9,862 nt of DNA from CAJKWP01 sp050943075 (GTDB taxonomy: Bacteria > Bacillota > Clostridia > Christensenellales > UBA1242): contig JBMNOM010000034.1 in the NCBI GenBank assembly GCA_050943075.1, forward strand, positions 1 through 9,862. The letters run 5' to 3'. Numbering within the stretch: position 1 is the first letter of the stretch; every line of letters begins with the position of its first letter. The notes under the pieces were generated by a model, which was given only the letters and a program-made list of their open reading frames with translations, did not search any database and was not told the origin of the DNA. Positions 1 through 5,813 of this stretch are shown here, piece after piece. The translations under genes and the position numbers were made by a program.

Positions 1-83
1 TTTAATGTTTTTTTATATTTTCAAATTGTTTATGTTTTTGTAATACAAGCAAATTTTTAACTATTCAAAACGAAATTTTATTG

Positions 84-908
84 CTATTTTCTTATAAAAT
101 AAAACATATATTGTTGAGCATACCCCGCTTGATTTCCAAAAGTTTCAAGCAGTTTAAAACGCATTTTTTCGCGGTCGGTTTCGCTTTGGTCAAAATATCT
201 TTTAAAAATTTTTTCAATCCAAGTGTCAACTGGAAAAACATCTTGTTTTCCATAGGCAAAAAGCAAAATGCAGTCTGCCACTTTTGAGCCAATTCCATTA
301 ATTGTTAAAAGTTTTTCTTTAAGCTCTTTGGTTGGCAGGTTTCTTAATTCCTCAAAGTTAATTTCTTGCATTTGCTTAAATGCTTTAACAATTTGTTTTG
401 CCCTGTAGCCAAGCCCTGCCTTAACGAAAAATTCTTCATCTTGTTGTGCCAAAACTTCAAGGGTTGGAAAAGCGTAAAAATCCCCCATATTTTGCCCCAA
501 ATTTTTTCTTATGTATGCCATGGAATTTTTAATTCTTGAAATGTTGTTGTTTGCGGAAATTATAAAACCCACAACAGTTTCCAAAATGTCTTGTTTTAAA
601 ATTCTAATTCCATTGCCAAATTCAAGCATTTCAATCATTTGTGGAAAAGCGTTTCTTAAAGATTGTTTAATTTGAAAATAATCTGTTTTTAAGTCAAAAT
701 AATTTTCAAAATAAGGCACGTCATCAGTTAAAATTTCAACTTTATCATCAAATTCTTTAACAACTGCAAGTTTGTTTTTTGAAAAAACGCGATAAACATC
801 TTCTGCTTTTTCATAAGTGAAAACTTGCCCACATTCCATTATATGCAAAGGGTTAAATTCACTTTTATCAGTGATTACAATTTTGTTGTTTTCTGTTATA
901 TATTTCAT
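84..908 (-). CDS. ogg: OGG1-type 8-oxoguanine DNA glycosylase/AP lyase
   Basis: This 274-residue protein belongs to the HhH-GPD base-excision repair family and matches the OGG1 branch. The enzyme should remove 8-oxoguanine opposite cytosine and nick the resulting abasic site. The N-terminal OGG domain (about residues 1-100) includes CGQVF near residue 26. The middle shows SANNNISRI near 118-126 and GLGYRAKQI near 165-173, both close to OGG1 signatures. The helix-hairpin-helix TINGIGSKVADC (202-213) holds the predicted Schiff-base lysine K209, and PVDTW (226-230) holds the catalytic aspartate D228. These residues correspond to K249 and D268 of human OGG1. The length fits bacterial Ogg. I chose the ATG at 908; an in-frame TTG at 947 would add 13 residues but lies in the promoter's -35 region. 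No clear terminator follows the TAG stop. The family assignment is secure; exact base preference is inferred. Confidence 0.93.
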   Translation of the reverse strand: MKYITENNKIVITDKSEFNPLHIMECGQVFTYEKAEDVYRVFSKNKLAVVKEFDDKVEILTDDVPYFENYFDLKTDYFQIKQSLRNAFPQMIEMLEFGNGIRILKQDILETVVGFIISANNNISRIKNSMAYIRKNLGQNMGDFYAFPTLEVLAQQDEEFFVKAGLGYRAKQIVKAFKQMQEINFEELRNLPTKELKEKLLTINGIGSKVADCILLFAYGKQDVFPVDTWIEKIFKRYFDQSETDREKMRFKLLETFGNQAGYAQQYMFYFIRK

Positions 909-914
909 GCTTAA

Positions 915-943
915 ATTATACACCAAAAAGCCCTTTTTAACAA
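915..943 (-). promoter_or_regulatory. sigma-A promoter of ogg, leaderless geometry
   Basis: Read on the minus strand, the -35 box is TTGTTA (938-943) and the -10 box is TATAAT (915-920), with a 17-bp spacer. Only six bases (TTAAGC) separate the -10 from the ATG at 908. The expected transcription start is therefore the A of the start codon. No Shine-Dalgarno sequence lies in those six bases. Confidence 0.75.
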
Positions 944-1094
944 GCAACTTTTGCCTTTATTTAAAGTAAATTTTAAACAAAATTGCATTAAACAAAAAGT
1001 GTATAATCCCCATAAAATTTGGGACAAAACAGCAATAAAAATAAGCAAAAAATTTAACTTAAAACTTAAATGTTTCATTTGCATTTTTTGTGTG

Positions 1095-1118
1095 TGGTTC
1101 TAACATAATTTAGCACCA
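1095..1118. other. small intergenic hairpin, function unknown
   Basis: The stretch 909-1239 between ogg and rpmA holds no gene that I can support. Besides the ogg promoter and the rpmA terminator, it contains an inverted repeat in which TGGT (1095-1098) pairs with ACCA (1115-1118), and CTAA (1100-1103) pairs with TTAG (1110-1113). One mismatch separates the two helices and the loop has six bases. There is no T-run right after it on either strand, so it does not look like an intrinsic terminator. It may be chance in AT-rich DNA. Confidence 0.25.
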
Positions 1119-1190
1119 AAACCACAAGCAAAATTAAGTTAAATTAACAAAAAATTCCTACAAAAAACAAGTTGAGAATTAAATTTTTAA

Positions 1191-1220
1191 AACAAAAAAA
1201 TCTGCTTTAAAAGCAGACTT
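1191..1220 (-). terminator. intrinsic terminator of the rplU-prp-rpmA operon
   Basis: A hairpin with TCTGCTT (1201-1207) pairing with AAGCAGA (1211-1217) sits about 20 bases past the rpmA stop. On the minus strand it is followed by a run of T (complement of the A-run 1194-1200). The plus strand also has T-rich sequence after the stem, so it could work in both directions, but no plus-strand gene feeds into it. Confidence 0.85.
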
Positions 1221-1239
1221 TTGTTTTGTTTTTTTATTT

Positions 1240-1512
1240 TTAAGCAACAATGTTAACGAATTTCTTTGAGCCTCTTTGTTGGAAAGAAACTTTACCATCA
1301 ACAAGTGCAAACACTGTATGGTCTTTTCCAAGCCCAGCGTTGATTCCTGGATAAAACTTTGTTCCTCTTTGTCTAACAACAATTGAACCAGCTTTAACGA
1401 ATTGACCGTCAGCAGCTTTAACGCCTAATCTTTTGGCTTGGGAGTCACGACCGTTTTTTGTACTACCGCCACCTTTTTTTGAGGCGAAAAGTTGTAAATT
1501 AATAAATTTCAT
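1240..1512 (-). CDS. rpmA: 50S ribosomal protein L27 with removable N-terminal extension
   Basis: This 90-residue protein is bacterial ribosomal protein L27, which sits on the large subunit with its N-terminus near the peptidyl-transferase centre. The body SKKGGGSTKNGRDSQAKRLG is characteristic. It begins with the nine residues MKFINLQLF before ASKKGG, the type of extension that Firmicutes remove with the Prp protease. Mature L27 would start at A10. Two adjacent ATGs exist (1515 and 1512). I chose 1512 because GGAGG (1519-1523) lies six bases upstream, against only three for 1515. The start region overlaps the last 14 bases of prp, so translation is probably coupled. It is the last gene of the operon; obg, which often follows, is absent here. 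Confidence 0.97.
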   Translation of the reverse strand: MKFINLQLFASKKGGGSTKNGRDSQAKRLGVKAADGQFVKAGSIVVRQRGTKFYPGINAGLGKDHTVFALVDGKVSFQQRGSKKFVNIVA

Positions 1513-1837
1513 CATAAACCTCCACATTCATATATTTTTCATTTCCAATGGAAATATCTAAAAGACTTTGATACATGGTTTGAATTAAAACTTGTGCTTT
1601 TTCAATTTCTTCTTTAGAATTTTTGTTTAAGTCAAGTTTCAAAAAACCTTTGTTGTCGTCTTTTTTAAATTTTGCTTTAATGCGCAAAACTTTTTCAATG
1701 CCCAAGCATGTTGATTGTGAAATGGCAGATATGCCAGCACATAAAACATCTTCGCCATGGGCAGCAAAATTGGTGTGTCCTGTTAGTTTGAAACCAACAA
1801 ACAAATCATTTTTTTTATAAAAAACTATTTTTGTCAT
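1499..1837 (-). CDS. prp: ribosomal-processing cysteine protease Prp (YsxB family)
   Basis: This 112-residue protein is the small cysteine protease encoded between L21 and L27 in Firmicutes. It cleaves the N-terminal extension from L27, a step needed for functional 50S subunits in Staphylococcus aureus. The family motif is plain: GHTNFAAHGEDVLCAGISA spans residues 20-38, giving H21 and C33 as the predicted catalytic pair. The length is usual for the family. The ATG at 1837 lies two bases past the rplU stop (TAA, then TT, then ATG) with no good Shine-Dalgarno of its own. Translation therefore probably depends on ribosomes finishing rplU. The 3' end overlaps rpmA by 14 bases. Its substrate site is present in the neighbouring L27, which supports the call. 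Confidence 0.95.
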   Translation of the reverse strand: MTKIVFYKKNDLFVGFKLTGHTNFAAHGEDVLCAGISAISQSTCLGIEKVLRIKAKFKKDDNKGFLKLDLNKNSKEEIEKAQVLIQTMYQSLLDISIGNEKYMNVEVYDEIY

Positions 1838-1839
1838 AA

Positions 1840-2145
1840 TTAACCAATTTGTGTAATTTTAATTTTTGTATAAGGTTGACGATGTCCATTTTTAGATCTG
1901 CGTCTTTTCTTTGAAATGTATTTAAACACAACAATTTTTTCAGCTTTTCCGTGCTCTAAAACTTCTGCTTTAACCTTAACTCCGTTAACAACTGGACTTC
2001 CAACTGTCACATTGCCATCATTTTCAACTAAAAGAGCTTCAAATTCAACTACGTCACCAACATTTGCTTCAAGTTTTTCAACTTTAAGTTCTGTTTCTGG
2101 GGCAACCTTATATTGTTTGCCACCTGTTTGAATTACTGCAAACAT
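1840..2145 (-). CDS. rplU: 50S ribosomal protein L21
   Basis: This 101-residue protein is bacterial L21, a large-subunit protein that binds 23S rRNA. It begins with the diagnostic MFAVIQTGGKQYKV and ends with the basic segment KYISKKRRRSKNGHRQPYTKIKI, both standard for the family, and its length is normal. The start is fixed by a strong Shine-Dalgarno, TAAGGAGG (GGAGG at 2153-2157), seven bases upstream of the ATG at 2145. It is the first gene of the rplU-prp-rpmA operon, transcribed from a near-consensus promoter with an 80-base leader that may carry autoregulatory structure. Confidence 0.98.
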   Translation of the reverse strand: MFAVIQTGGKQYKVAPETELKVEKLEANVGDVVEFEALLVENDGNVTVGSPVVNGVKVKAEVLEHGKAEKIVVFKYISKKRRRSKNGHRQPYTKIKITQIG

Positions 2146-2225
2146 TTAATTTCCTCCTTAACTAATCTCGCTACAACAAGGTGGTTTGTTAAAAACACTT
2201 AAAAAACCTTTTATATGCGGCACCG
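2146..2225 (-). promoter_or_regulatory. rplU 5' leader, candidate L21-leader RNA
   Basis: The transcript leader is about 80 bases and more structured than the surrounding DNA. Read as RNA, AAGGUUU (2210-2204) can pair with AAACC plus flanking bases (2187-2183). GGUG (2224-2221) can pair with CACC (2183-2180), which competes for part of the same strand. UCUCG (2228-2224) is complementary to CGAGA (2170-2166), but the first partner straddles the predicted transcription start, so that helix is doubtful. Low-GC Gram-positive bacteria are known to carry an L21 leader element upstream of rplU. I infer this is one from position and pairing, not from a covariance match. Confidence 0.5.
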
Positions 2226-2231
2226 AGAGGA

Positions 2232-2260
2232 ATTATAGCACATTAAGGGTTTAAAGTCAA
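2232..2260 (-). promoter_or_regulatory. strong sigma-A promoter of rplU operon
   Basis: On the minus strand the -35 box is TTGACT (2255-2260) and the -10 box is a perfect TATAAT (2232-2237), separated by 17 bp. TGC immediately before the -10 adds an extended -10 element. The expected start is near 2225. This is the closest to consensus of the promoters in the window, as expected for ribosomal genes. Confidence 0.88.
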
Positions 2261-2329
2261 CAATATAAAATAAATAACTGCTTTAAATTTTGCTTGTTTT
2301 TTTAACAAACAAAAACACCCACTCAAATT

Positions 2330-2355
2330 AAAAATCTTGCCTTTAATGCAAGATT
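2330..2355 (-). terminator. intrinsic terminator of the aconitase-X-like operon
   Basis: An eight-base-pair stem, AATCTTGC (2333-2340) with GCAAGATT (2348-2355), encloses a seven-base loop. On the minus strand the stem runs into TTTTT and then AATTT. It lies about 140 bases past the stop of the swivel-subunit gene and upstream of the rplU promoter, so it should insulate the two operons. The rest of 2356-2495 is AT-rich and shows no gene or structure I can support. Confidence 0.75.
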
Positions 2356-2495
2356 GTCTTTTAAATTATCTTTAATATTGTTTGAAAGAATAATAAATGA
2401 AATAATTGAAAATTGTATTTTCCGAATTTGAAAAGTTGGTCAATTTCAAGTTAAATTTGTTTATCAATCATTTGTTCAAAATTTTACCTTTTCAA

Positions 2496-2936
2496 TTATA
2501 AATTTAACACAACATATTCATCAGCAAATGAAATTTGGTCGCCAGTTTCAACTGTTTGCAAAAATTCATCACCCAAACTGTCAATCACAACAACTTCAGA
2601 GTTTAAATAAGTTTTTGCAAGAGTGAAAGCCGCCACAGTTGCGGCATCAAGTTTTTGGCTGAACAAAAAGCATTTTGGTTCAATTTTCTTTTTTGCCATT
2701 GATAAAAGCACCATGGAATTAATGTCGGACGCTTTAAAAGAAGGCAAAACAAAAACTTTGCCTGTTAAATTCTTTTTGTAAATGTCCTTAAAATGCCTGT
2801 CGGCAAACAAAAGTTTTTTGCTGGTGTTTTCTGCACGTTTTCCAAATGCTTTAATTTGCGACACAGTTTTTCTTGCAACAACTGCTTCGCCAAAGCCTTG
2901 CCCGCTTATTAAAACCCTGCCTTTAAATTCAATCAC
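2496..2936 (-). CDS. aconitase-X swivel-domain subunit (DUF126 / AcnX_swivel-like), divergent
   Basis: This 146-residue protein resembles the small swivel subunit of aconitase X, which covers the active site formed with the large subunit. Family features are FKGRVLISGQGFGEAVVARK at the N-terminus (4-23), GKVFVLPSFKASDINSM (59-75), and a C-terminal VVVIDSLGD followed by TGDQI. In typical members the central loop reads roughly P-x-G-x-G-S-x-x-G-S and supplies a catalytic serine. Here it is PSFKASDINS (65-74): both serines are kept but the glycines are replaced. The start is GTG at 2936. AGGAG overlaps the TAG stop of the upstream large-subunit gene, and nine bases separate the two genes, so they are co-transcribed and probably co-translated. 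Known AcnX enzymes are cis-3-hydroxy-L-proline dehydratase and archaeal mevalonate-5-phosphate dehydratase; I would not assign either reaction here. Confidence 0.8.
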   Translation of the reverse strand: MIEFKGRVLISGQGFGEAVVARKTVSQIKAFGKRAENTSKKLLFADRHFKDIYKKNLTGKVFVLPSFKASDINSMVLLSMAKKKIEPKCFLFSQKLDAATVAAFTLAKTYLNSEVVVIDSLGDEFLQTVETGDQISFADEYVVLNL

Positions 2937-2945
2937 TTTTCTCTC

Positions 2946-4217
2946 CTATTTTCTGCTAGTTATGATTTTTAAAATTTCATCTTCTTTGCAAAATTTCACA
3001 TTTGCATGCGACCTAATTTCGTTTGAGTTTGTAATAATTTTCTTTTTAACTTTTTTGCTTGCAACAATGTTGTTAAATGGTGACATTGTTTTAATGACTG
3101 CCCCATAACTTTTAAGTTCTTTATATTCCGGAAGTTGTTTAAATGCTTTCAAAACTTCTTTGTTTGTTAAAAACACTGTTTTAATTTTTAATTTTTTTCG
3201 TTTGTTTTGCTTTAATTCCCAACCAATTTCATTTGTCCAGTAAACAAGTTGATAAAGGCTTAAATCTGGTTGTCCAATGAAGCACAAGGAAGGTTTTGCG
3301 TCCAAATTTTTCCAAAAAAGTTCAAAGTTTTCTTTCACTCTTTCAATTTCTTGTTCATTAATTGAAATTGTTTGCGCCTGAGGGTTAATTAACTCTTTCT
3401 TAAGTTTTTTTGCGTCTGGTGTGATGCCATTAATGTGGAAAATCCTCAAAGCACCTTCAGAGGAAAAACCAGCAGAAAAATCTTTTAAAAACGCAAGAGT
3501 TTTTTCATCATATTTTGCTTTTAAAAGTTTTTCAAGCCCATAAATGTATGGGATTTGGTCTTTTGCTTTTTGTGCAACAGCAACACCCAAAAGTCCAGCG
3601 TCTGGCAAGGTGGCTGTTTCAATTTTAATAATCACATTTGCTTTTCTGCCCTCTTTTGTCACAAGCCCATAATTTGGCACTTTGCCCAAAATATTGCAAA
3701 ACAAGTCAATCACTGGGCCGCAAGAATTAACACGCGCACCCAAAGCAGAGTTTGCAAAAGTGATTAAAGCCGAGTCAGACCAGCACAAAACATCGCCATA
3801 TTGCACTGTGTCACTTTTTGCCAAACTGATTGCATCTAAATATCGAAAATCTGGGTTTAAGCCCAAACTGATGAGTTTTTTTTCCAAAACTTCTTGATGA
3901 GATTTAACACTTCGTTTTCTGTGAAAAATTTTGGACCATGTTTCTGTGGATTCCAAATAAGAATAAAGCCAACTTGAAATTGTGAATGGATATTTTGTTT
4001 TTAAGTTTTGTGATATAAGTGAATCAAAAATGTTTGAAACAACTTCAAAGCCTTTTGTTCCAAAACCAAGTGCCAAATGCCCTGGCCCTGTTATGTTAAT
4101 GAAATCTTTTGCCCCATAAAAATCAGAAAAAATGATTAAGCTTTCCAAAATCTTTTTTCGTTCAGGGCCAAAGTCGCCATCTAAAATGCGTTTTTCCTCA
4201 GCTGATAATTTAATCAT
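2946..4217 (-). CDS. aconitase-X large-subunit homologue (DUF521 / AcnX-like), Fe-S cysteines apparently missing
   Basis: This 423-residue protein matches the aconitase X catalytic subunit over its full length. It starts KLSAEEKRILDGDFG (3-17). The best-kept core is WSDSALITFANSALGARVNS (146-165), followed by GKVPNYGL (178-185) and RKANVIIKIE (191-200). Further on are FHINGITPDAK (260-270), IGQPDLSLYQL (314-324) and YGAVIKTM (371-378). Characterised members bind an Fe-S cluster with three cysteines, in motifs like TCxPY, IGCPHxSLEE and D-x-C near the C-terminus. Here the aligned segments read FRYLDAI (124-130), IGQPD and KTMSPFN (376-382), with no cysteine in any of them. The remaining cysteines (145, 166, 174, 312, 410) lie elsewhere. 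It may be an inactive or repurposed paralogue, or use another cofactor. AGAGGA just upstream supports the ATG at 4217. It is first in a two-gene operon with the swivel subunit. Family call firm, function unknown. Confidence 0.85.
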   Translation of the reverse strand: MIKLSAEEKRILDGDFGPERKKILESLIIFSDFYGAKDFINITGPGHLALGFGTKGFEVVSNIFDSLISQNLKTKYPFTISSWLYSYLESTETWSKIFHRKRSVKSHQEVLEKKLISLGLNPDFRYLDAISLAKSDTVQYGDVLCWSDSALITFANSALGARVNSCGPVIDLFCNILGKVPNYGLVTKEGRKANVIIKIETATLPDAGLLGVAVAQKAKDQIPYIYGLEKLLKAKYDEKTLAFLKDFSAGFSSEGALRIFHINGITPDAKKLKKELINPQAQTISINEQEIERVKENFELFWKNLDAKPSLCFIGQPDLSLYQLVYWTNEIGWELKQNKRKKLKIKTVFLTNKEVLKAFKQLPEYKELKSYGAVIKTMSPFNNIVASKKVKKKIITNSNEIRSHANVKFCKEDEILKIITSRK

Positions 4218-4268
4218 TATTCCTCTAAAAATTTAAATTTAAAATTTACAAAAAATATTTGTAGAAGT

Positions 4269-4297
4269 ATTGTAGCACACAAAATTTAAAAAATCAA
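4269..4297 (-). promoter_or_regulatory. promoter of the aconitase-X-like operon
   Basis: On the minus strand the -35 box is TTGATT (4292-4297) and the -10 box is TACAAT (4269-4274), with a 17-bp spacer and TGC before the -10 (extended -10). The expected start is near 4262, giving a leader of about 45 bases. It faces away from the promoter of the 4476 gene; about 90 bp separate the two -35 boxes. Confidence 0.7.
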
Positions 4298-4389
4298 AAA
4301 CTAATTTTTTAAATTAAGCTTTTTCGTGCAAATTTTTGTTGTTTTTTTGCCATGGATTATTGCCAAAATTCATTATAATTAAAAAGCCC

Positions 4390-4418
4390 TTGCAAATATA
4401 ATAATATTATGATAAAAT
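4390..4418 (+). promoter_or_regulatory. promoter of the 407-residue orphan gene
   Basis: TTGCAA (4390-4395) and TAAAAT (4413-4418) are separated by 17 bp, and TGA precedes the -10 as an extended element. The expected start is near 4425, giving a leader of about 50 bases. A second TATAAT at 4374-4379 lacks a -35 at a workable distance. TTGCCA occurs twice upstream (4347-4352 and 4360-4365) and might be a regulator half-site pair, but this is weak. Confidence 0.65.
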
Positions 4419-4421
4419 TAA

Positions 4422-4462
4422 TTAATTAAAAATTCGCAATTAAAATTACAACTTTTAATTAA
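4422..4462 (+). repeat. 10-bp inverted repeat in the leader of the orphan gene
   Basis: TTAATTAAAA (4422-4431) is a perfect inverse complement of TTTTAATTAA (4453-4462), with 21 bases between them. The repeat spans nearly the whole predicted leader and ends two bases before the GGAGG ribosome binding site (4465-4469). It could hold the ribosome site near a hairpin base or stabilise the 5' end. The stem is entirely A-T, so it would be weak and might be chance. Confidence 0.4.
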
Positions 4463-4475
4463 AAGGAGGCCAATA

Positions 4476-5699
4476 ATGGCAAAAAAAATAGTTTGGACAA
4501 ATTATTTAAAAGACGAAGCAATTTACAGATATTGGTATGTGCTTGAAAACAATAATTTCAAAAAAGCAATTAAACACCATGGAACTGACAAAGATATGAC
4601 ATGTGCAAACATGCACAACGCATTATATAGTGGGCTTTACTATCCACAAGAAGGCTTTAATTTTCAAGACAGAACAGTTTTAAGGTTAAGAAAAGAAAGA
4701 GGAATTCCATACAACAGGCCAATTGCAAACTTTATGTCACGTGATGAAATTTTGATGAACATTCACGCAATGAACGATGCCGCTTATTCTTTAAGAACAC
4801 TTTCAAAATTTGGCTATAATTCAAAACTTTTTGCAAGTGAATTTTATAATCTTGGCAAAGAAGAAAACGAGCGCCGCATAAAAATGAAAATTAAACCAAA
4901 AGCGCTTTACCCTCATGTTGGCAAAAAAGAAGAGAGAGAGCTTAATAAACCAAACAGATACAACTTGGCAAGAAAATTGCTTAAGAGTTTGAAAAAAGAA
5001 GGCTATACTCCTCAATTCACAACTGTTTCAAAGCGTGAAAACAAAGAATTGTTTAAAAAAGCATTAAACAACTACTTAAAAGCAAAATTTGTTTTTGAAA
5101 ACACAATTAAAACAATTGGCATTTATCAGCTTGAAAAGAAAGCCATGCTTAAAGAACAACTTGACTCAGGCTTTTACAGAAGCGTGATTCCACATTATGG
5201 TTTTAGCATTGACAACATTTTGTTCACTGACCACCCAGAACAAGTTATAACAGCAAAAGAACTTAACATTCACGCCAAAAAATTTGAAGCAGCAACAAAA
5301 GTATTAACTGAAAACAAAGAACTTTCTTATAAAGAACTTTTAACAGTTATGTATAAAACAGGCAAAAATGTCAGAAACGAATACATTGAGAAAAACCACA
5401 CCTACCCAGAAATTGGCAAAGGTTTCAAAAATGCTTTCTGCGAAATGATTTCTCATCAACTCACACTTAACCCACAAGTTTTTGAAAATAAAGAAGAAAT
5501 TAATGTTAACGACTTCTCTTCAAAATTAATTCATGCAATTTTAAGGCTTAAAAACGTTTATAACGACAGCCAAACCGAACAAGAAAAGCAAGAAATTAAA
5601 ACTCAACTTGAAAAATTTAGACAAGCACTTGAAAACTCAAACAAAGAAACAACACCAGAAGTTAAAGACAAAAAAGACGAAAGCCAACAAAACAAATAA
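4476..5699 (+). CDS. unrecognised 407-residue soluble protein
   Basis: I do not recognise this family. The gene is clearly real: an extended -10 promoter, a strong GGAGG (4465-4469) six bases before the ATG, an uninterrupted frame and a terminator directly after the TAA. The protein has no signal peptide or membrane segment. It is lysine-rich and notably rich in Asn, Tyr and Phe. An N-terminal region (about 1-130) contains clustered aromatic stretches such as YRYWYVLENNNF (17-28). A very basic segment follows (about 130-195). A helical middle and C-terminal half leads to a charged, possibly coiled-coil stretch (about 363-387) and a 20-residue hydrophilic tail that looks disordered. There are only two cysteines and no catalytic motif I can name. 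The basic character could suit RNA, DNA or ribosome binding, but that is a guess. Its base composition resembles its neighbours, so there is no sign of recent transfer. Confidence 0.85.
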   Translation: MAKKIVWTNYLKDEAIYRYWYVLENNNFKKAIKHHGTDKDMTCANMHNALYSGLYYPQEGFNFQDRTVLRLRKERGIPYNRPIANFMSRDEILMNIHAMNDAAYSLRTLSKFGYNSKLFASEFYNLGKEENERRIKMKIKPKALYPHVGKKEERELNKPNRYNLARKLLKSLKKEGYTPQFTTVSKRENKELFKKALNNYLKAKFVFENTIKTIGIYQLEKKAMLKEQLDSGFYRSVIPHYGFSIDNILFTDHPEQVITAKELNIHAKKFEAATKVLTENKELSYKELLTVMYKTGKNVRNEYIEKNHTYPEIGKGFKNAFCEMISHQLTLNPQVFENKEEINVNDFSSKLIHAILRLKNVYNDSQTEQEKQEIKTQLEKFRQALENSNKETTPEVKDKKDESQQNK

Positions 5700-5700
5700 C

Positions 5701-5728
5701 AAAGGCAGCTTACAAAGCTGCTTTTTTT
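5701..5728 (+). terminator. intrinsic terminator of the orphan gene
   Basis: GCAGCTT (5705-5711) pairs with AAGCTGC (5715-5721) around a three-base loop, extended by A-T and G-T pairs at the base and followed by a run of seven T. It begins directly after the stop codon and insulates the gene from asnS. Confidence 0.92.
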
Positions 5729-5759
5729 GTGCTTTTTTTGTGTTAATTTATTTAATTAA

Positions 5760-5788
5760 TTGCAATTTTTTAATCAAGGTGTTAAGAT
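5760..5788 (+). promoter_or_regulatory. promoter of asnS
   Basis: TTGCAA (5760-5765) and TAAGAT (5783-5788) have a 17-bp spacer with TGT before the -10 (extended -10). The expected start is near 5795, only about 19 bases before the ATG. An overlapping alternative -10, GATAAT (5786-5791), would have a 20-bp spacer. The leader is too short for a T-box, the common regulator of aminoacyl-tRNA synthetase genes in Firmicutes. Confidence 0.55.
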
Positions 5789-5813
5789 AATCTTATATTT
5801 GAGGAGTAAATGT

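Noticed and set aside
1..83. Terminator after ogg
   Set aside because: The sequence is AT-rich but I could not find a stable stem followed by a T-run.
84..947. Longer ogg frame starting at TTG 947
   Set aside because: The extra 13 codons overlap the promoter's -35 and spacer, have no family match, and the ATG at 908 begins a normal-length Ogg.
983..1007. Possible plus-strand promoter, TTGCAT followed by TATAAT
   Set aside because: The spacer is only 13 bp and no plus-strand gene follows before rpmA's terminator.
1623..2131. Plus-strand open frames opposite prp and rplU
   Set aside because: They are antisense shadows of conserved ribosomal-operon genes with no ribosome binding site or family match.
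2261..2332. Second weak hairpin between the terminator and the rplU promoter (TTGTT/AACAA)
   Set aside because: The stem is short and AT-only, and a much better terminator lies just upstream on the same strand.
5608..5790. Small frame overlapping the end of the orphan gene
   Set aside because: It runs through the intrinsic terminator and asnS promoter, and its sequence is low-complexity Lys/Thr-rich readthrough of the AT-rich 3' end.
5760..5813. In-frame 18-residue extension of AsnRS
   Set aside because: It coincides with the predicted promoter, lacks a ribosome site, and is hydrophobic sequence absent from known AsnRS N-termini.
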